Assembly (NCBI GenBank): GCA_020353135.1
Contig: CP070688.1
Location: forward strand, 596,010-618,645
DNA: 22,636 bases
Direction: 5' to 3'
Origin: Chloroflexota bacterium
GTDB lineage: Bacteria; Chloroflexota; Anaerolineae; Promineifilales; Promineifilaceae
The notes under the pieces are model-generated. The model made no database searches. It had not been told where the DNA came from and saw nothing but the letters and a program-made list of their open reading frames with translations. Shown here piece after piece: positions 7,999 through 16,765 of the stretch (within the stretch, counting starts at the first letter, position 1; each line of letters opens with the position of its first letter). Both the position numbers and the translations under genes were made by a program.

Positions 7999-8033
7999 AC
8001 GTGGTCCTTGAATGTGCAATGGAGAAATGAACG

Positions 8034-8816
8034 ATGGCTGAGGAAGTAGCCGGCTTCGAAGACCAGGTAGAGGAGTCGGCATCAGCGCCGGTCGCTGCAA
8101 GCAATATCAGTGACCTGAAACCGAAAATGAAGCTCACAGGAACTGTGGAGCGATTGGAGCTTTATGGCGCATTTGTCAACCTTGGCGTGGGATCTAGTGC
8201 GATTCTGCACATATCGAAGATGGGAAAGCGTGTAAATCGCGTGTCGGATATCCTTGCTGTAGGCGACGAGGTTGACGTGTGGGTCGACTCCGTGGATCCA
8301 GGCAAGGAGCAAATTACCGTCACAATGCAGGAACCCCTGGCGGTTGAGTGGAGTGATTTGCAGGTGGGCCAGGTGTATGATGGCTCAGTAACACGTCTCG
8401 AGAAGTTCGGCGCTTTTGTCGACATTGGCGCCGAAAAAGAGGGATTAGTCCACATCAGCGAACTGAATCACGAGTACGTGAAGCATCCTTCTGAGGCGGT
8501 TAAGGTTGGCGAAGAGATTCAGGTTAGGGTTCTGGGCTACAGCAAACGCAAAAGGCGTATCGATCTGAGTCGAAAGGCCCTACTTGAGTCGCCAGAGGCA
8601 GAACTTCCTGAAGAGGAAGAGATCGAGGAAGAAGAGGAAGTAACTCTGCCGACAGCCATGGAGATAGCGTTGCGGCGAGCCATGGGCAATGGTGAAGATT
8701 CGCAGACTTCCAGCAAGAAGAAGTCGACCTCCAGTTCCGGCTCACAGCGAAAGAGAGATGTTCAGGACGACATTCTCAGCCGAACGCTCAAGCTCAGTCA
8801 GGACGCATCTGAATAG
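8034..8816 (+). CDS. S1 RNA-binding domain protein (short ribosomal protein S1 homologue)
   Basis: 260 residues. The ATG at 8034 has GGAG upstream. Two S1 (OB-fold) domains are visible: about 30-98 (MKLTGTVERLELYGAFVNLG, ILHISKM, ITVTMQE) and 111-181 (YDGSVTRLEKFGAFVDIGAE, GLVHISELNHEYV, RRIDLSRK). An acidic low-complexity linker of Glu residues (193-202) and a Ser/Lys-rich basic tail (about 227-240) follow. Proteins of this kind bind single-stranded RNA and act in translation initiation or mRNA turnover. The classical S1 of proteobacteria has six such domains, so this is a reduced form. A near-consensus promoter, a foldable leader and a strong terminator indicate a highly expressed, independently transcribed gene. 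The exact role (ribosomal S1, RNA chaperone or general stress protein) is not settled by sequence. Confidence 0.85.
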   Translation: MAEEVAGFEDQVEESASAPVAASNISDLKPKMKLTGTVERLELYGAFVNLGVGSSAILHISKMGKRVNRVSDILAVGDEVDVWVDSVDPGKEQITVTMQEPLAVEWSDLQVGQVYDGSVTRLEKFGAFVDIGAEKEGLVHISELNHEYVKHPSEAVKVGEEIQVRVLGYSKRKRRIDLSRKALLESPEAELPEEEEIEEEEEVTLPTAMEIALRRAMGNGEDSQTSSKKKSTSSSGSQRKRDVQDDILSRTLKLSQDASE

Positions 8817-8837
8817 GCTGAAGAGTTCGAAGAAGTG

Positions 8838-8874
8838 GCCTCTCCAGCGACACGGAGAGGCTTCTTTTGTTTTC
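8838..8874 (+). terminator. Intrinsic terminator after the S1-domain gene
   Basis: GCCTCTCC (8838-8845), an 8-base loop and GGAGAGGC (8854-8861) form a perfect 8-bp stem followed by a T-rich run (TTCTTTTGTTTT, 8862-8873). It lies 22 bases after the stop codon. On the minus strand the hairpin has no immediate T-run, but it may still slow transcripts leaving moeA, which ends at 8891. Confidence 0.9.
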
Positions 8875-8890
8875 CGGTACTTTGGGTGGC

Positions 8891-10153
8891 TCAGAATATG
8901 AATCCAGGCCATTCTAGCATCATGGCCATCAATTGAGCGCCGTCTGGCACAGATTCCCTGCCCTCAGGCACGATCACAAGAGCATTGGCCTCGGTCAAGG
9001 AAGTCATCATGTGCGAGCCCTGGAGACCCGTGGGTGTTGCCACATATCCATCGGCCGAACTTTGCACACAAGCCCTGACATAGCTTTCACGCCCGTCTGA
9101 GTCGATTTCCCCGTCGAGACGTACGGAGACCGTTGGCCTGGCCAGATCTGCGTGCCCACCCATTTTCAACAATGCTGGTCGAACAAAGCGTTCGAAGGAG
9201 ACCATGGCTGACACTGGATTGCCGGGCAGTCCAAAATAGCGAACGCCACCGTAATGTCCATAGGTCAGCGGCTTGCCGGGCCGCATGCGCACGCGCCAGA
9301 ATCGTATGTGACCCTCGGTTGCCAGCAAATGTTTCACGACGTCGTACGCACCAACGGAGACTCCGGCCGAGCTGACAAACACGTCAACTCCCTTGTCCAG
9401 TCCTTCCCTTAGTCGGTCACGCAAGTCGGACTCAGAATCGCGTGCAACGCCTAAAACTACTGGTGATCCCCCGGCCTCGATAACCTGGGCGGCCTGCGCG
9501 AAGCTATTGCTGTTGCGTATTTTTCCCTTTGAGAGCGAGTCGTCTACCCCAATCAATTCATCACCGGTGGCCAATATTCCAACACGTGGCCGCCTCACAA
9601 CTTCGGCCGAGGCAACCCCCAGCGCCGCCATCAAGCCAATTTCCTGCGGCCGAATTCTCGTCCCCGTCTTGAGAACAGTATTTCCCACCTGCACATCTTC
9701 CCCTGCCTGGCGGACATAATCGCCCTCACTCACTGAGCGATATACCGTAACCTGGGCTGGCGGAGGTTGCCATGCTTGGCCACGTGATTCACTGGTATCT
9801 TCGACTGGGATCACGGCATCGGCCCCGGCGGGTACTGGCGCGCCGGTCATGATTCGCGTGGCCGTTCCTGGAACTACGACGACATCGGGTGCGCTGCCGG
9901 CCGCGATATCGCCAATCACCTTCAGGATGGTCGGACTATCGCTGCTGGTTGACCGGACGTCGGCCGCGCGCAGGGCGAAGCCGTCCATGGCCGAGTTCGC
10001 GAATGGCGGCAACTGATCACTTGCCAAGATTGGTCCGGCTAGCACGCGATCGAGCGTCGCCACGAGTGGTATTTCCTCGGCCGGCAATGCCCCTACTTCG
10101 CCCAGGATTAACTCCAAGGCTTCCTTAACAGAGATATCTTGAAGCTCAGACAT
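8891..10153 (-). CDS. moeA: Molybdopterin molybdenumtransferase MoeA
   Basis: 420 residues, full length for the family. MoeA inserts molybdate into adenylylated molybdopterin, the last step in making molybdenum cofactor. Motifs in order: LPPFANSAMDGFALR (48-62), IMTGAPVPAGADAVIPVEDT (101-120), the MoCF-biosynthesis domain starting RPRVGILATGDEL (188-200), RNSNS (213-217), SSAGVSVGAYD, MRPGKPLTYG and LPGNPVSAMVSFERF, then the C-terminal beta domain. It is the last gene of a ricT-HD-moeA run; 27 bases separate it from the HD gene. The ATG has only a weak GGGGT upstream. No molybdoenzyme gene or other moa/mob gene lies in the window. Confidence 0.96.
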   Translation of the reverse strand: MSELQDISVKEALELILGEVGALPAEEIPLVATLDRVLAGPILASDQLPPFANSAMDGFALRAADVRSTSSDSPTILKVIGDIAAGSAPDVVVVPGTATRIMTGAPVPAGADAVIPVEDTSESRGQAWQPPPAQVTVYRSVSEGDYVRQAGEDVQVGNTVLKTGTRIRPQEIGLMAALGVASAEVVRRPRVGILATGDELIGVDDSLSKGKIRNSNSFAQAAQVIEAGGSPVVLGVARDSESDLRDRLREGLDKGVDVFVSSAGVSVGAYDVVKHLLATEGHIRFWRVRMRPGKPLTYGHYGGVRYFGLPGNPVSAMVSFERFVRPALLKMGGHADLARPTVSVRLDGEIDSDGRESYVRACVQSSADGYVATPTGLQGSHMMTSLTEANALVIVPEGRESVPDGAQLMAMMLEWPGFIF

Positions 10154-10180
10154 TGGTTGACCCCAACTTTACTGGCCCAC

Positions 10181-10780
10181 TCACGCAGCCAGCCGACCGT
10201 CCAATTCCAGGGAAGCTGCTCGACTCTGCATTGCTTCCAGAACATTCGACACGTGTTCCCAAAGCGCTAACTGCCCGGAGAAGCAAACCTGACTAAACTC
10301 TGCGGTAACGGTCTCCACATGATCTCGGTCTACGCCGGCCGCGAAGCGACGATCTTTCCATTTCTTCTTGATAGACTTCAGGCGCACGTCGCGGACATCT
10401 TTTGAGGGTCTCACAAGAGCAGTGGCAATAATGAGGCCCGTTATCTCGTCACATGCCAGGAGCGCGAAATCAATCGCTTTCTCACGTTTGATGCCAGTTC
10501 CCTCGGTGTAATGCGAAAGAATGACACGAATCGTTTCTTCATCCCAACCCCGGCGGCGAAGAATGGGGGCGCCATCCATGGGATGCTGATCAAGATCGGG
10601 GTGTATCTCCCAATCAAAGTCGTGTAGCAGGCCAATCGTTTCCCAATAATCTTGGTCCTCCTGGAGCAGGCCCGCATAGAAGTGCATGGCCGCGCCAACC
10701 GACAAGATATGCCTCCTCAAGCCCCTATCTTGCACGAACTCGGTGACCAGTTCCCAGGCTTCAGCCTTACTTCCTGCCAT
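10181..10780 (-). CDS. HD-domain metal-dependent phosphohydrolase
   Basis: 199 residues from the ATG at 10780. The frame can extend to a GTG at 10843, but that would overlap ricT; the ATG leaves a clean 26-base gap. HD-superfamily ligands are visible: the first His in RRHILSV, the His-Asp pair in GLLHDFDWEIHPDLDQHP, and further His/Asp in LSHYTEG and LACDEITG. Such enzymes hydrolyse phosphate esters of nucleotides or nucleic acids. The pattern matches the predicted-hydrolase branch (COG2316-like) rather than a (p)ppGpp or cyclic-di-GMP enzyme. The substrate is unknown. It lies between ricT and moeA on the same strand with short gaps, so co-transcription is likely. Confidence 0.85.
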   Translation of the reverse strand: MAGSKAEAWELVTEFVQDRGLRRHILSVGAAMHFYAGLLQEDQDYWETIGLLHDFDWEIHPDLDQHPMDGAPILRRRGWDEETIRVILSHYTEGTGIKREKAIDFALLACDEITGLIIATALVRPSKDVRDVRLKSIKKKWKDRRFAAGVDRDHVETVTAEFSQVCFSGQLALWEHVSNVLEAMQSRAASLELDGRLAA

Positions 10781-10806
10781 AATGATCTCGTTTGCTCTGG
10801 ATCTGA

Positions 10807-11706
10807 TTATTGCTTTTTCGCGCCGTTGGCGCCGCAATCGCACTCCCCACCCTCGTGCTTAGAACAGCCCTGGGCCGCCTTCTTTTCAAGTGCAGCTAGT
10901 TCAGCCAGAGGCTCATATTCGTGCCGGAAAACCTCTTTACGTTCGCCATCCACGAGGACAACCACCGAATCTCGCAAAACGCGAACATCTTTGACCACAC
11001 CCTCACCATAGGGAGTGCCGATTGTCTTGCCGATCTTCGGGAGTTTCTTCTTGGCTTCCACGTACTGCTCATATTCATAGACGAGGCAGCATCGTAAACG
11101 GCCGCACATGCCGGTAATCTCTTGCGGGCTCAGCGAAATTCCCTGCGCCTTGGCCATTCGAATGGAAATAGGGCTAAATTCGGTCAAAAAGGTCGAGCAG
11201 CACCGCGGTTGGCCGCATGCTCCGTGCCCGCCGAGTATCTTGGCCACGTCCCGCGGGCCAATCATCAACATTTCGACTCTACAGCGAAACGTCCTGCGCA
11301 TCGACTTGAGCAGCGGCCGAATGTCCAGCTGCTTGTTCTCAGAAGCAAACAAGAATGTCAGCCAGCCGCCATCGAAGCTGTATTCCGCTTTGACGAATTT
11401 CGCGTCCTCGATGCCCAGTTCATGGGCCTTCTGACGACACGTAATCAAAGCATCCAGCTCTTTCTGCTCCCAGACCTGTTTCATGACTAGATCACGGGGC
11501 GATGCCTTGCGCTCTATAAGTTTCAGTCCGCGCTTTCTATTTACTTGGTCGGGCTCGACAAAACCCATGACCTGGCCAAGTTGTCGCCCTCTCTTGGTAC
11601 GGACGATCACGTGGTCGCCCGGTTCAACGCGAACTGCTTCGCCATTAAGTCGGAAGTGATAAAGTTTCCCTAAAGGCTGGAAACGAACACCTATTACGGC
11701 TGCCAT
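10807..11706 (-). CDS. ricT: PSP1-domain regulatory protein RicT (YaaT)
   Basis: 299 residues; ATG with GGAG about ten bases upstream. RicT is part of the RicA-RicF-RicT (Y) complex that in Bacillus binds Fe-S clusters and steers RNase Y-dependent mRNA processing. Visible features: N-terminal VIGVRFQPLGKLYHF, PSP1 core DHVIVRTKRGRQLGQVMGFV (31-50), and the conserved Cys clusters GHGACGQPRCCSTFL (Cys164, 169, 170) and GMCGRLRCCLVYE (Cys201, 206, 207), which form the metal-binding part. The tail adds three more cysteines (281, 289, 291) in a Gly/Cys/His-rich stretch, which is unusual. RicA and RicF are not in the window. This is the first gene of a run with an HD hydrolase and moeA. Confidence 0.92.
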   Translation of the reverse strand: MAAVIGVRFQPLGKLYHFRLNGEAVRVEPGDHVIVRTKRGRQLGQVMGFVEPDQVNRKRGLKLIERKASPRDLVMKQVWEQKELDALITCRQKAHELGIEDAKFVKAEYSFDGGWLTFLFASENKQLDIRPLLKSMRRTFRCRVEMLMIGPRDVAKILGGHGACGQPRCCSTFLTEFSPISIRMAKAQGISLSPQEITGMCGRLRCCLVYEYEQYVEAKKKLPKIGKTIGTPYGEGVVKDVRVLRDSVVVLVDGERKEVFRHEYEPLAELAALEKKAAQGCSKHEGGECDCGANGAKKQ

Positions 11707-11792
11707 TTGTAGTTACTCCGAAATAAGCCAGATCAAACACCCGGCCGAAATTGTCATGTCTATTGGCCTACCAGTTATACATTTGGTTGGCT

Positions 11793-11822
11793 CAAATACA
11801 AAAGCCGGCCTATCTGCCGGCT
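11793..11822 (-). terminator. Intrinsic terminator after mrp
   Basis: AGCCGGC (11803-11809) and GCCGGCT (11816-11822) form a perfect 7-bp stem with a 6-base loop. On the minus strand it is followed by TTTGTATTTG. It lies about 80 bases after the mrp stop and separates the nuo/mrp operon from ricT. Confidence 0.75.
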
Positions 11823-11833
11823 GAATTGGGGTC

Positions 11834-11842
11834 ATTATAGCA
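11834..11842 (-). promoter_or_regulatory. Extended -10 promoter for the ricT-HD-moeA run
   Basis: On the minus strand the sequence reads TGCTATAAT, a perfect extended -10 with no good -35. Initiation near 11827 would begin the transcript about five bases before the mrp terminator hairpin, so hairpin and promoter are nested. Confidence 0.5.
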
Positions 11843-11899
11843 CGACAAGACAGAACAGGCCGTCCGGTCGTCTTGCGCAGCGGCCAACGTAGGCGCCAA

Positions 11900-12973
11900 T
11901 CAGTTGATCACCTGTATCGGTATCATGGTATCCTGATTGGCCAGAGTCAGTACGCTAATCCGGCCGGCAACTATTGCCGCGATCTCTTCCATGGCGCTTG
12001 CTGCCGGCGATTCGGGTGCATCGACGACGATTGGATTGCCGCTGTCGCCCCCCACCCGCACCTGTGCGTCCAGCGGAACCGTCCCAAGCAACTCGACATC
12101 TTGCTCGGCCGCGAGACGAGCGCCTGCTCCCGTCCCAAAGAATTCGCCGCTCATATTTTCGATGACTCCGATAATGGGAACATCAAGCTTCTCAAACATC
12201 TTCATGCCACGGAGGGCGTCGGCCGCCGCAACCGCCATAGGCTGGGTAACGATGATGGCACCGGTGAGAGGGATGTTCTGGGCCAGCGACAATTGTGCAT
12301 CTCCAGTTCCCGGAGGTAAGTCGACGACAAGATAGTCCAGTACGCCCCACTGGACGTCCGTCAGTAACTGCCGTATCGCGCTGTGCAGCATGGGCCCCCG
12401 CCAAACCAGCGGTTGGTCAGGGCGCGTCAAGAAGGCCATGGAAATGAACTTGACGCCGTGCTGCTCGGCCGGCACCATCTTGCGATTGCGCGGCGGCGGC
12501 ATCTCGTCAACGCCCATCATCATCGGGACGTTCGGACCCAAGATGTCGGCGTCAAGCAATCCGACTTTGGCTCCACTTTTTGCTAGGCTAATGGCGATAT
12601 TGACAGCCACGGTCGTCTTTCCAACGCCGCCCTTGCCACTTGATACGGCAATAGTATTCCTGAACTGTTGGCCTATCTGCTGCATGATGCGTTTGTCTTG
12701 AGGCACCTCGCTATCCCATTTAATTTCCACCTGCCCTATCCCGGAAATCTGCGCCAGCGCGCTTCTCGCATCCGCTTCCATTTTCCCCTTTAGCGGGCAT
12801 GCCGGCGTGGTTAGGACGATCGTGAAGGTCACATCTCGGCCATCGATGCCGATGTCCCGCACCATATTTAACGAAACCAGGTCGCGATGAAGTTCTGGCT
12901 CTATCACGGTGGACAATGCCTGGCGCACGGCATTTTCCATCACACCCCGATCTATATCGTGCTCGCTAGTCAT
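11900..12973 (-). CDS. mrp: Mrp/ApbC-type Fe-S cluster carrier ATPase
   Basis: 357 residues. An N-terminal MIP18/DUF59 domain (about 14-90, with the conserved TTPACPLKG and Cys59) is followed by a Mrp/NBP35 P-loop NTPase with deviant Walker A SSGKGGVGKTT (111-121), LLDADILGPNVP (139-150), switch region VWRGPM (190-195) and VVDLPPGTGDAQLSL (216-230). Family members assemble and hand over 4Fe-4S clusters; the mitochondrial relative Ind1 serves complex I. After IENMSG (271-276) the protein goes straight to EFFGTGAG. The usual CPxCG insertion, whose two cysteines hold the bridging cluster at the dimer interface, is missing. It follows nuoI by 89 bases on the same strand. The start at 12973 is chosen for length; Met12 (12940) is possible. 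Confidence 0.93.
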   Translation of the reverse strand: MTSEHDIDRGVMENAVRQALSTVIEPELHRDLVSLNMVRDIGIDGRDVTFTIVLTTPACPLKGKMEADARSALAQISGIGQVEIKWDSEVPQDKRIMQQIGQQFRNTIAVSSGKGGVGKTTVAVNIAISLAKSGAKVGLLDADILGPNVPMMMGVDEMPPPRNRKMVPAEQHGVKFISMAFLTRPDQPLVWRGPMLHSAIRQLLTDVQWGVLDYLVVDLPPGTGDAQLSLAQNIPLTGAIIVTQPMAVAAADALRGMKMFEKLDVPIIGVIENMSGEFFGTGAGARLAAEQDVELLGTVPLDAQVRVGGDSGNPIVVDAPESPAASAMEEIAAIVAGRISVLTLANQDTMIPIQVIN

Positions 12974-13062
12974 ATCTATCTATTTTCCCTGCAACTATGA
13001 GAAGTTGGCCGACGGGGCTATCCAATTCGAGGCCTGGCCAGAAATCGCCACTTCTGCGATTA

Positions 13063-13749
13063 TCAGCCGGAACCTCTGTAATGAAGCTGCCTGGCGTCAT
13101 CGGAACTCAACGTGGGCGTAGCCTCAGCCTCGGCATCTCGACCCCGTTTCTTGCCCTTCGATGCCTTGGCTAACTGCCGCGAGGCCTCTTCAGCTTCGGC
13201 CTTCTTGCTCGCTATTTGGCGCCAGTAGCTGATCGGCTTGCTGAGCCGTTCCTTGTCATGAATATGGGCAGTGGTACGATCGTAGCTGGCCAACTCGTAA
13301 TCATGGTCCATCTTAATCGCGTCGAACGGGCAGAATTCGGCACAGTAGCCGCAATTCATGCAGATGTCAATGTCGATGTAAAATTCCTCGGGCTCGGGCT
13401 TTGGGCGGCCGTTGGGCAGTTTCCCGCGCACTATCCAAATGCACTGCGGCGGGCATACTTTGGCGCATATTCCGCATGAGGTACACCAATCATGTGGCCA
13501 GTGCTCGCCGGGCTTAGGGTCATCGGTAATCAAAAACGGAACGAACCGAAATCGTTCGGGCATCGGCAGTTTCTCTTCAGGGTAAAAAACCGTGATGGCG
13601 CCTTTGCCCTCCAGGCTCTGGCGCACGCTCAAGGCTTCGTCGTTGTAGTAACGCCCGCCACGTGCCAGCCAGTATATATCGTCCAGGTAGGTGGCCACGA
13701 AATGGCGCATCGTGACCGCCATGCCTTTCACAATGCCAAATCCGTACAT
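13063..13749 (-). CDS. nuoI: NADH-quinone oxidoreductase subunit I (NuoI)
   Basis: 228 residues; the ATG has a TAGGAG ribosome site six bases upstream. NuoI carries clusters N6a and N6b on the peripheral arm of complex I and passes electrons toward NuoB. The opening GFGIVKGMAVTMRHF and FYPEEKLPMPERFR are typical. Two 4Fe-4S motifs are complete: Cys89, 92, 95, 99 (CTSCGICAKVCP) and Cys130, 133, 136, 140 (CMNCGYCAEFCP). An additional Cys103 follows the first motif. The C terminus has a long charged tail (about 175-228, Lys/Glu-rich, then KGKKRGRDAEAEAT), longer than in most NuoI proteins. It lies 93 bases after nuoCD and 89 before mrp. Confidence 0.95.
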   Translation of the reverse strand: MYGFGIVKGMAVTMRHFVATYLDDIYWLARGGRYYNDEALSVRQSLEGKGAITVFYPEEKLPMPERFRFVPFLITDDPKPGEHWPHDWCTSCGICAKVCPPQCIWIVRGKLPNGRPKPEPEEFYIDIDICMNCGYCAEFCPFDAIKMDHDYELASYDRTTAHIHDKERLSKPISYWRQIASKKAEAEEASRQLAKASKGKKRGRDAEAEATPTLSSDDARQLHYRGSG

Positions 13750-13842
13750 CTTCGCTCCTAATTAACGCAATTCTTCTGATTCTGATTTAGCGCGGATGCG
13801 GCCCGCTCAGAACGGCAACCAATCGGCCAGCGTCCGGCCAAA

Positions 13843-15648
<1,806 letters not shown>

Positions 15649-15673
15649 TCGCTATCCTTTGTGATAGTCGTAA

Positions 15674-16354
15674 CTATTCGACCTCGGCCGTTTCATCGAC
15701 CTCGAGCGCTGGTTCTTCCTGTGAAGCCGCCTGGAATGCCGCAGCTCGTTCGCGCACTGTGTCAACCTGCCGTAAGTCAACCAGATCCGGGCCTAAGACC
15801 GGAACTGGAATGAATTCGGCCGGCGTATCTTTGCGGTACCAGGGAACGGATCTGATCGATTGCTGATCGATCTTCTCCTGCAAGGTTATCAGACCGTTTA
15901 TCAGTGCCTGTGGTGTTGGAGGGCATCCGGGCACGTATACATCAACTGGGACGAGCTTGTCGATACCGTCAAGAACATTGTAGCCCTCCTTGAAGGGCCC
16001 GCCTCCATTTGCGCAGGCGCCCATGCTTAGGACATAGCGTGGTTCTGGCATTTGATTGTAAAGCCTCACGATGGTCGGGATCATCTTCTTGGTTACCGTT
16101 CCCGACACTATCATCAAGTCCGCTTGTCGAGGCGTAGCTCTGAATACTTCCATGCCAAACCGAGCCAAATCATACCGGCTTGCCGCGGTACAGATCATTT
16201 CGATCGCACAGCAGGCAAGCCCAAAACCCATTGGCCACAAAGAGTTTCGCCGCGACCAATTGTAAATCTTGTCCAGGCTCGTGATAAAGATGTTGTCAGA
16301 CAGATCCTCGGGAACCGGGATATCAGACGTGGGCTTGTCTGTGCCTACAGTCAT
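15674..16354 (-). CDS. nuoB: NADH-quinone oxidoreductase subunit B (NuoB)
   Basis: 226 residues. The ATG overlaps the stop of iscX by four bases (ATGA), and GAGGAG lies about 11 bases upstream. NuoB holds cluster N2, the last Fe-S centre before quinone. Its ligands are present: tandem Cys48-Cys49 in [11 protein letters not shown], Cys114 in [11 protein letters not shown] and Cys144 in [31 protein letters not shown] is diagnostic. Beyond about residue 165 the protein has a roughly 60-residue C-terminal extension, acidic at the end ([16 protein letters not shown]), which shorter NuoB proteins lack. Translational coupling to iscX ties Fe-S assembly to this subunit. Confidence 0.97.
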   Translation of the reverse strand: MTVGTDKPTSDIPVPEDLSDNIFITSLDKIYNWSRRNSLWPMGFGLACCAIEMICTAASRYDLARFGMEVFRATPRQADLMIVSGTVTKKMIPTIVRLYNQMPEPRYVLSMGACANGGGPFKEGYNVLDGIDKLVPVDVYVPGCPPTPQALINGLITLQEKIDQQSIRSVPWYRKDTPAEFIPVPVLGPDLVDLRQVDTVRERAAAFQAASQEEPALEVDETAEVE

Positions 16355-16578
16355 GCGTCAGTCATCTCCTCATACCAGACAGTCTGGATATCGATCAAAA
16401 TGCGCTCGTTGACCAGGGCCGGATCGTCAACAAAGCCAGGCAACTCCTGAACCATGTCGGCTAACTCAACCAGGCCTATGTCCTCGGGACTGCGCTCGGG
16501 ATGGTGGGTCAGAAGCGCCATTGCTATGGCGAAAGTGGTATCCCAGTACAACGCTGTCCCTTCAGAGGCATTTTCCAT
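16351..16578 (-). CDS. iscX: Fe-S assembly protein IscX
   Basis: 75 residues. The pattern W-D-T-x-[26 protein letters not shown], then [16 protein letters not shown] and IQTVWYEE matches the IscX (YfhJ) family of small acidic proteins that bind the cysteine desulfurase IscS and iron and tune Fe-S assembly, competing with frataxin. IscX normally closes the isc operon of proteobacteria. Here it is the first gene of a complex I fragment, overlapping nuoB by four bases, and no iscS, iscU or sufBCD is near. The nine or so residues before the Trp extend beyond the usual start. The gene diverges from the leader ORF and glycosyltransferase at 16673. Confidence 0.85.
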   Translation of the reverse strand: MENASEGTALYWDTTFAIAMALLTHHPERSPEDIGLVELADMVQELPGFVDDPALVNERILIDIQTVWYEEMTDA

Positions 16579-16660
16579 TTTTCAGTCATTCGTTGGTGGC
16601 AGTACGTCCGCCGGCCACTGGCCTGCTAGAGTATCGCTTTTTCGGCCAGCAAACAGCGCC

Positions 16661-16667
16661 TATAATA
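16661..16667. promoter_or_regulatory. -10 element readable in both directions between iscX and the glycosyltransferase
   Basis: TATAATA gives TATAAT on the plus strand (16661-16666) and TATTAT on the minus strand (16662-16667). On the plus side, initiation about seven bases later coincides with the ATG of the short leader ORF at 16673. Both -35 regions are weak. Confidence 0.45.
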
Positions 16668-16672
16668 CAACA

Positions 16673-16765
16673 ATGTCCACGCGTGGGCGAATAAATGATG
16701 ACAATTTTCACAATGATCAATTTGCACACAATCTGCCCTGGCGATGCAACGCGAGCGCGCTCTAA
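16673..16765 (+). CDS. Possible 30-residue leaderless leader peptide
   Basis: An ATG six bases after a TATAAT starts a 30-codon frame encoding a polar peptide (MSTRGRINDD..., with His/Asn/Asp in the middle and LPWRCNASAL at the end). Its TAA directly abuts the glycosyltransferase ATG (TAAATG) and is in the same frame. The transcript would begin at or next to this ATG, so translation would be leaderless. The downstream gene lacks a clear Shine-Dalgarno sequence, which fits stop-start coupling. There is no codon-level evidence that the peptide itself matters; it could be untranslated leader that happens to be open. Confidence 0.4.
   Translation: MSTRGRINDDNFHNDQFAHNLPWRCNASAL

Noticed and set aside
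10781..10843. Longer form of the HD protein starting with GTG inside ricT
   Set aside because: It would overlap the ricT coding end by 37 bases and adds a basic stretch unlike the family. The ATG at 10780 leaves a normal short gap.
13216..13479. Open frame of 87 codons opposite nuoI
   Set aside because: It is a by-product of GC-skewed codon use in nuoI, with no ribosome site and no recognisable motif. The same applies to the other opposite-strand frames over nuoCD, mrp, ricT and moeA.
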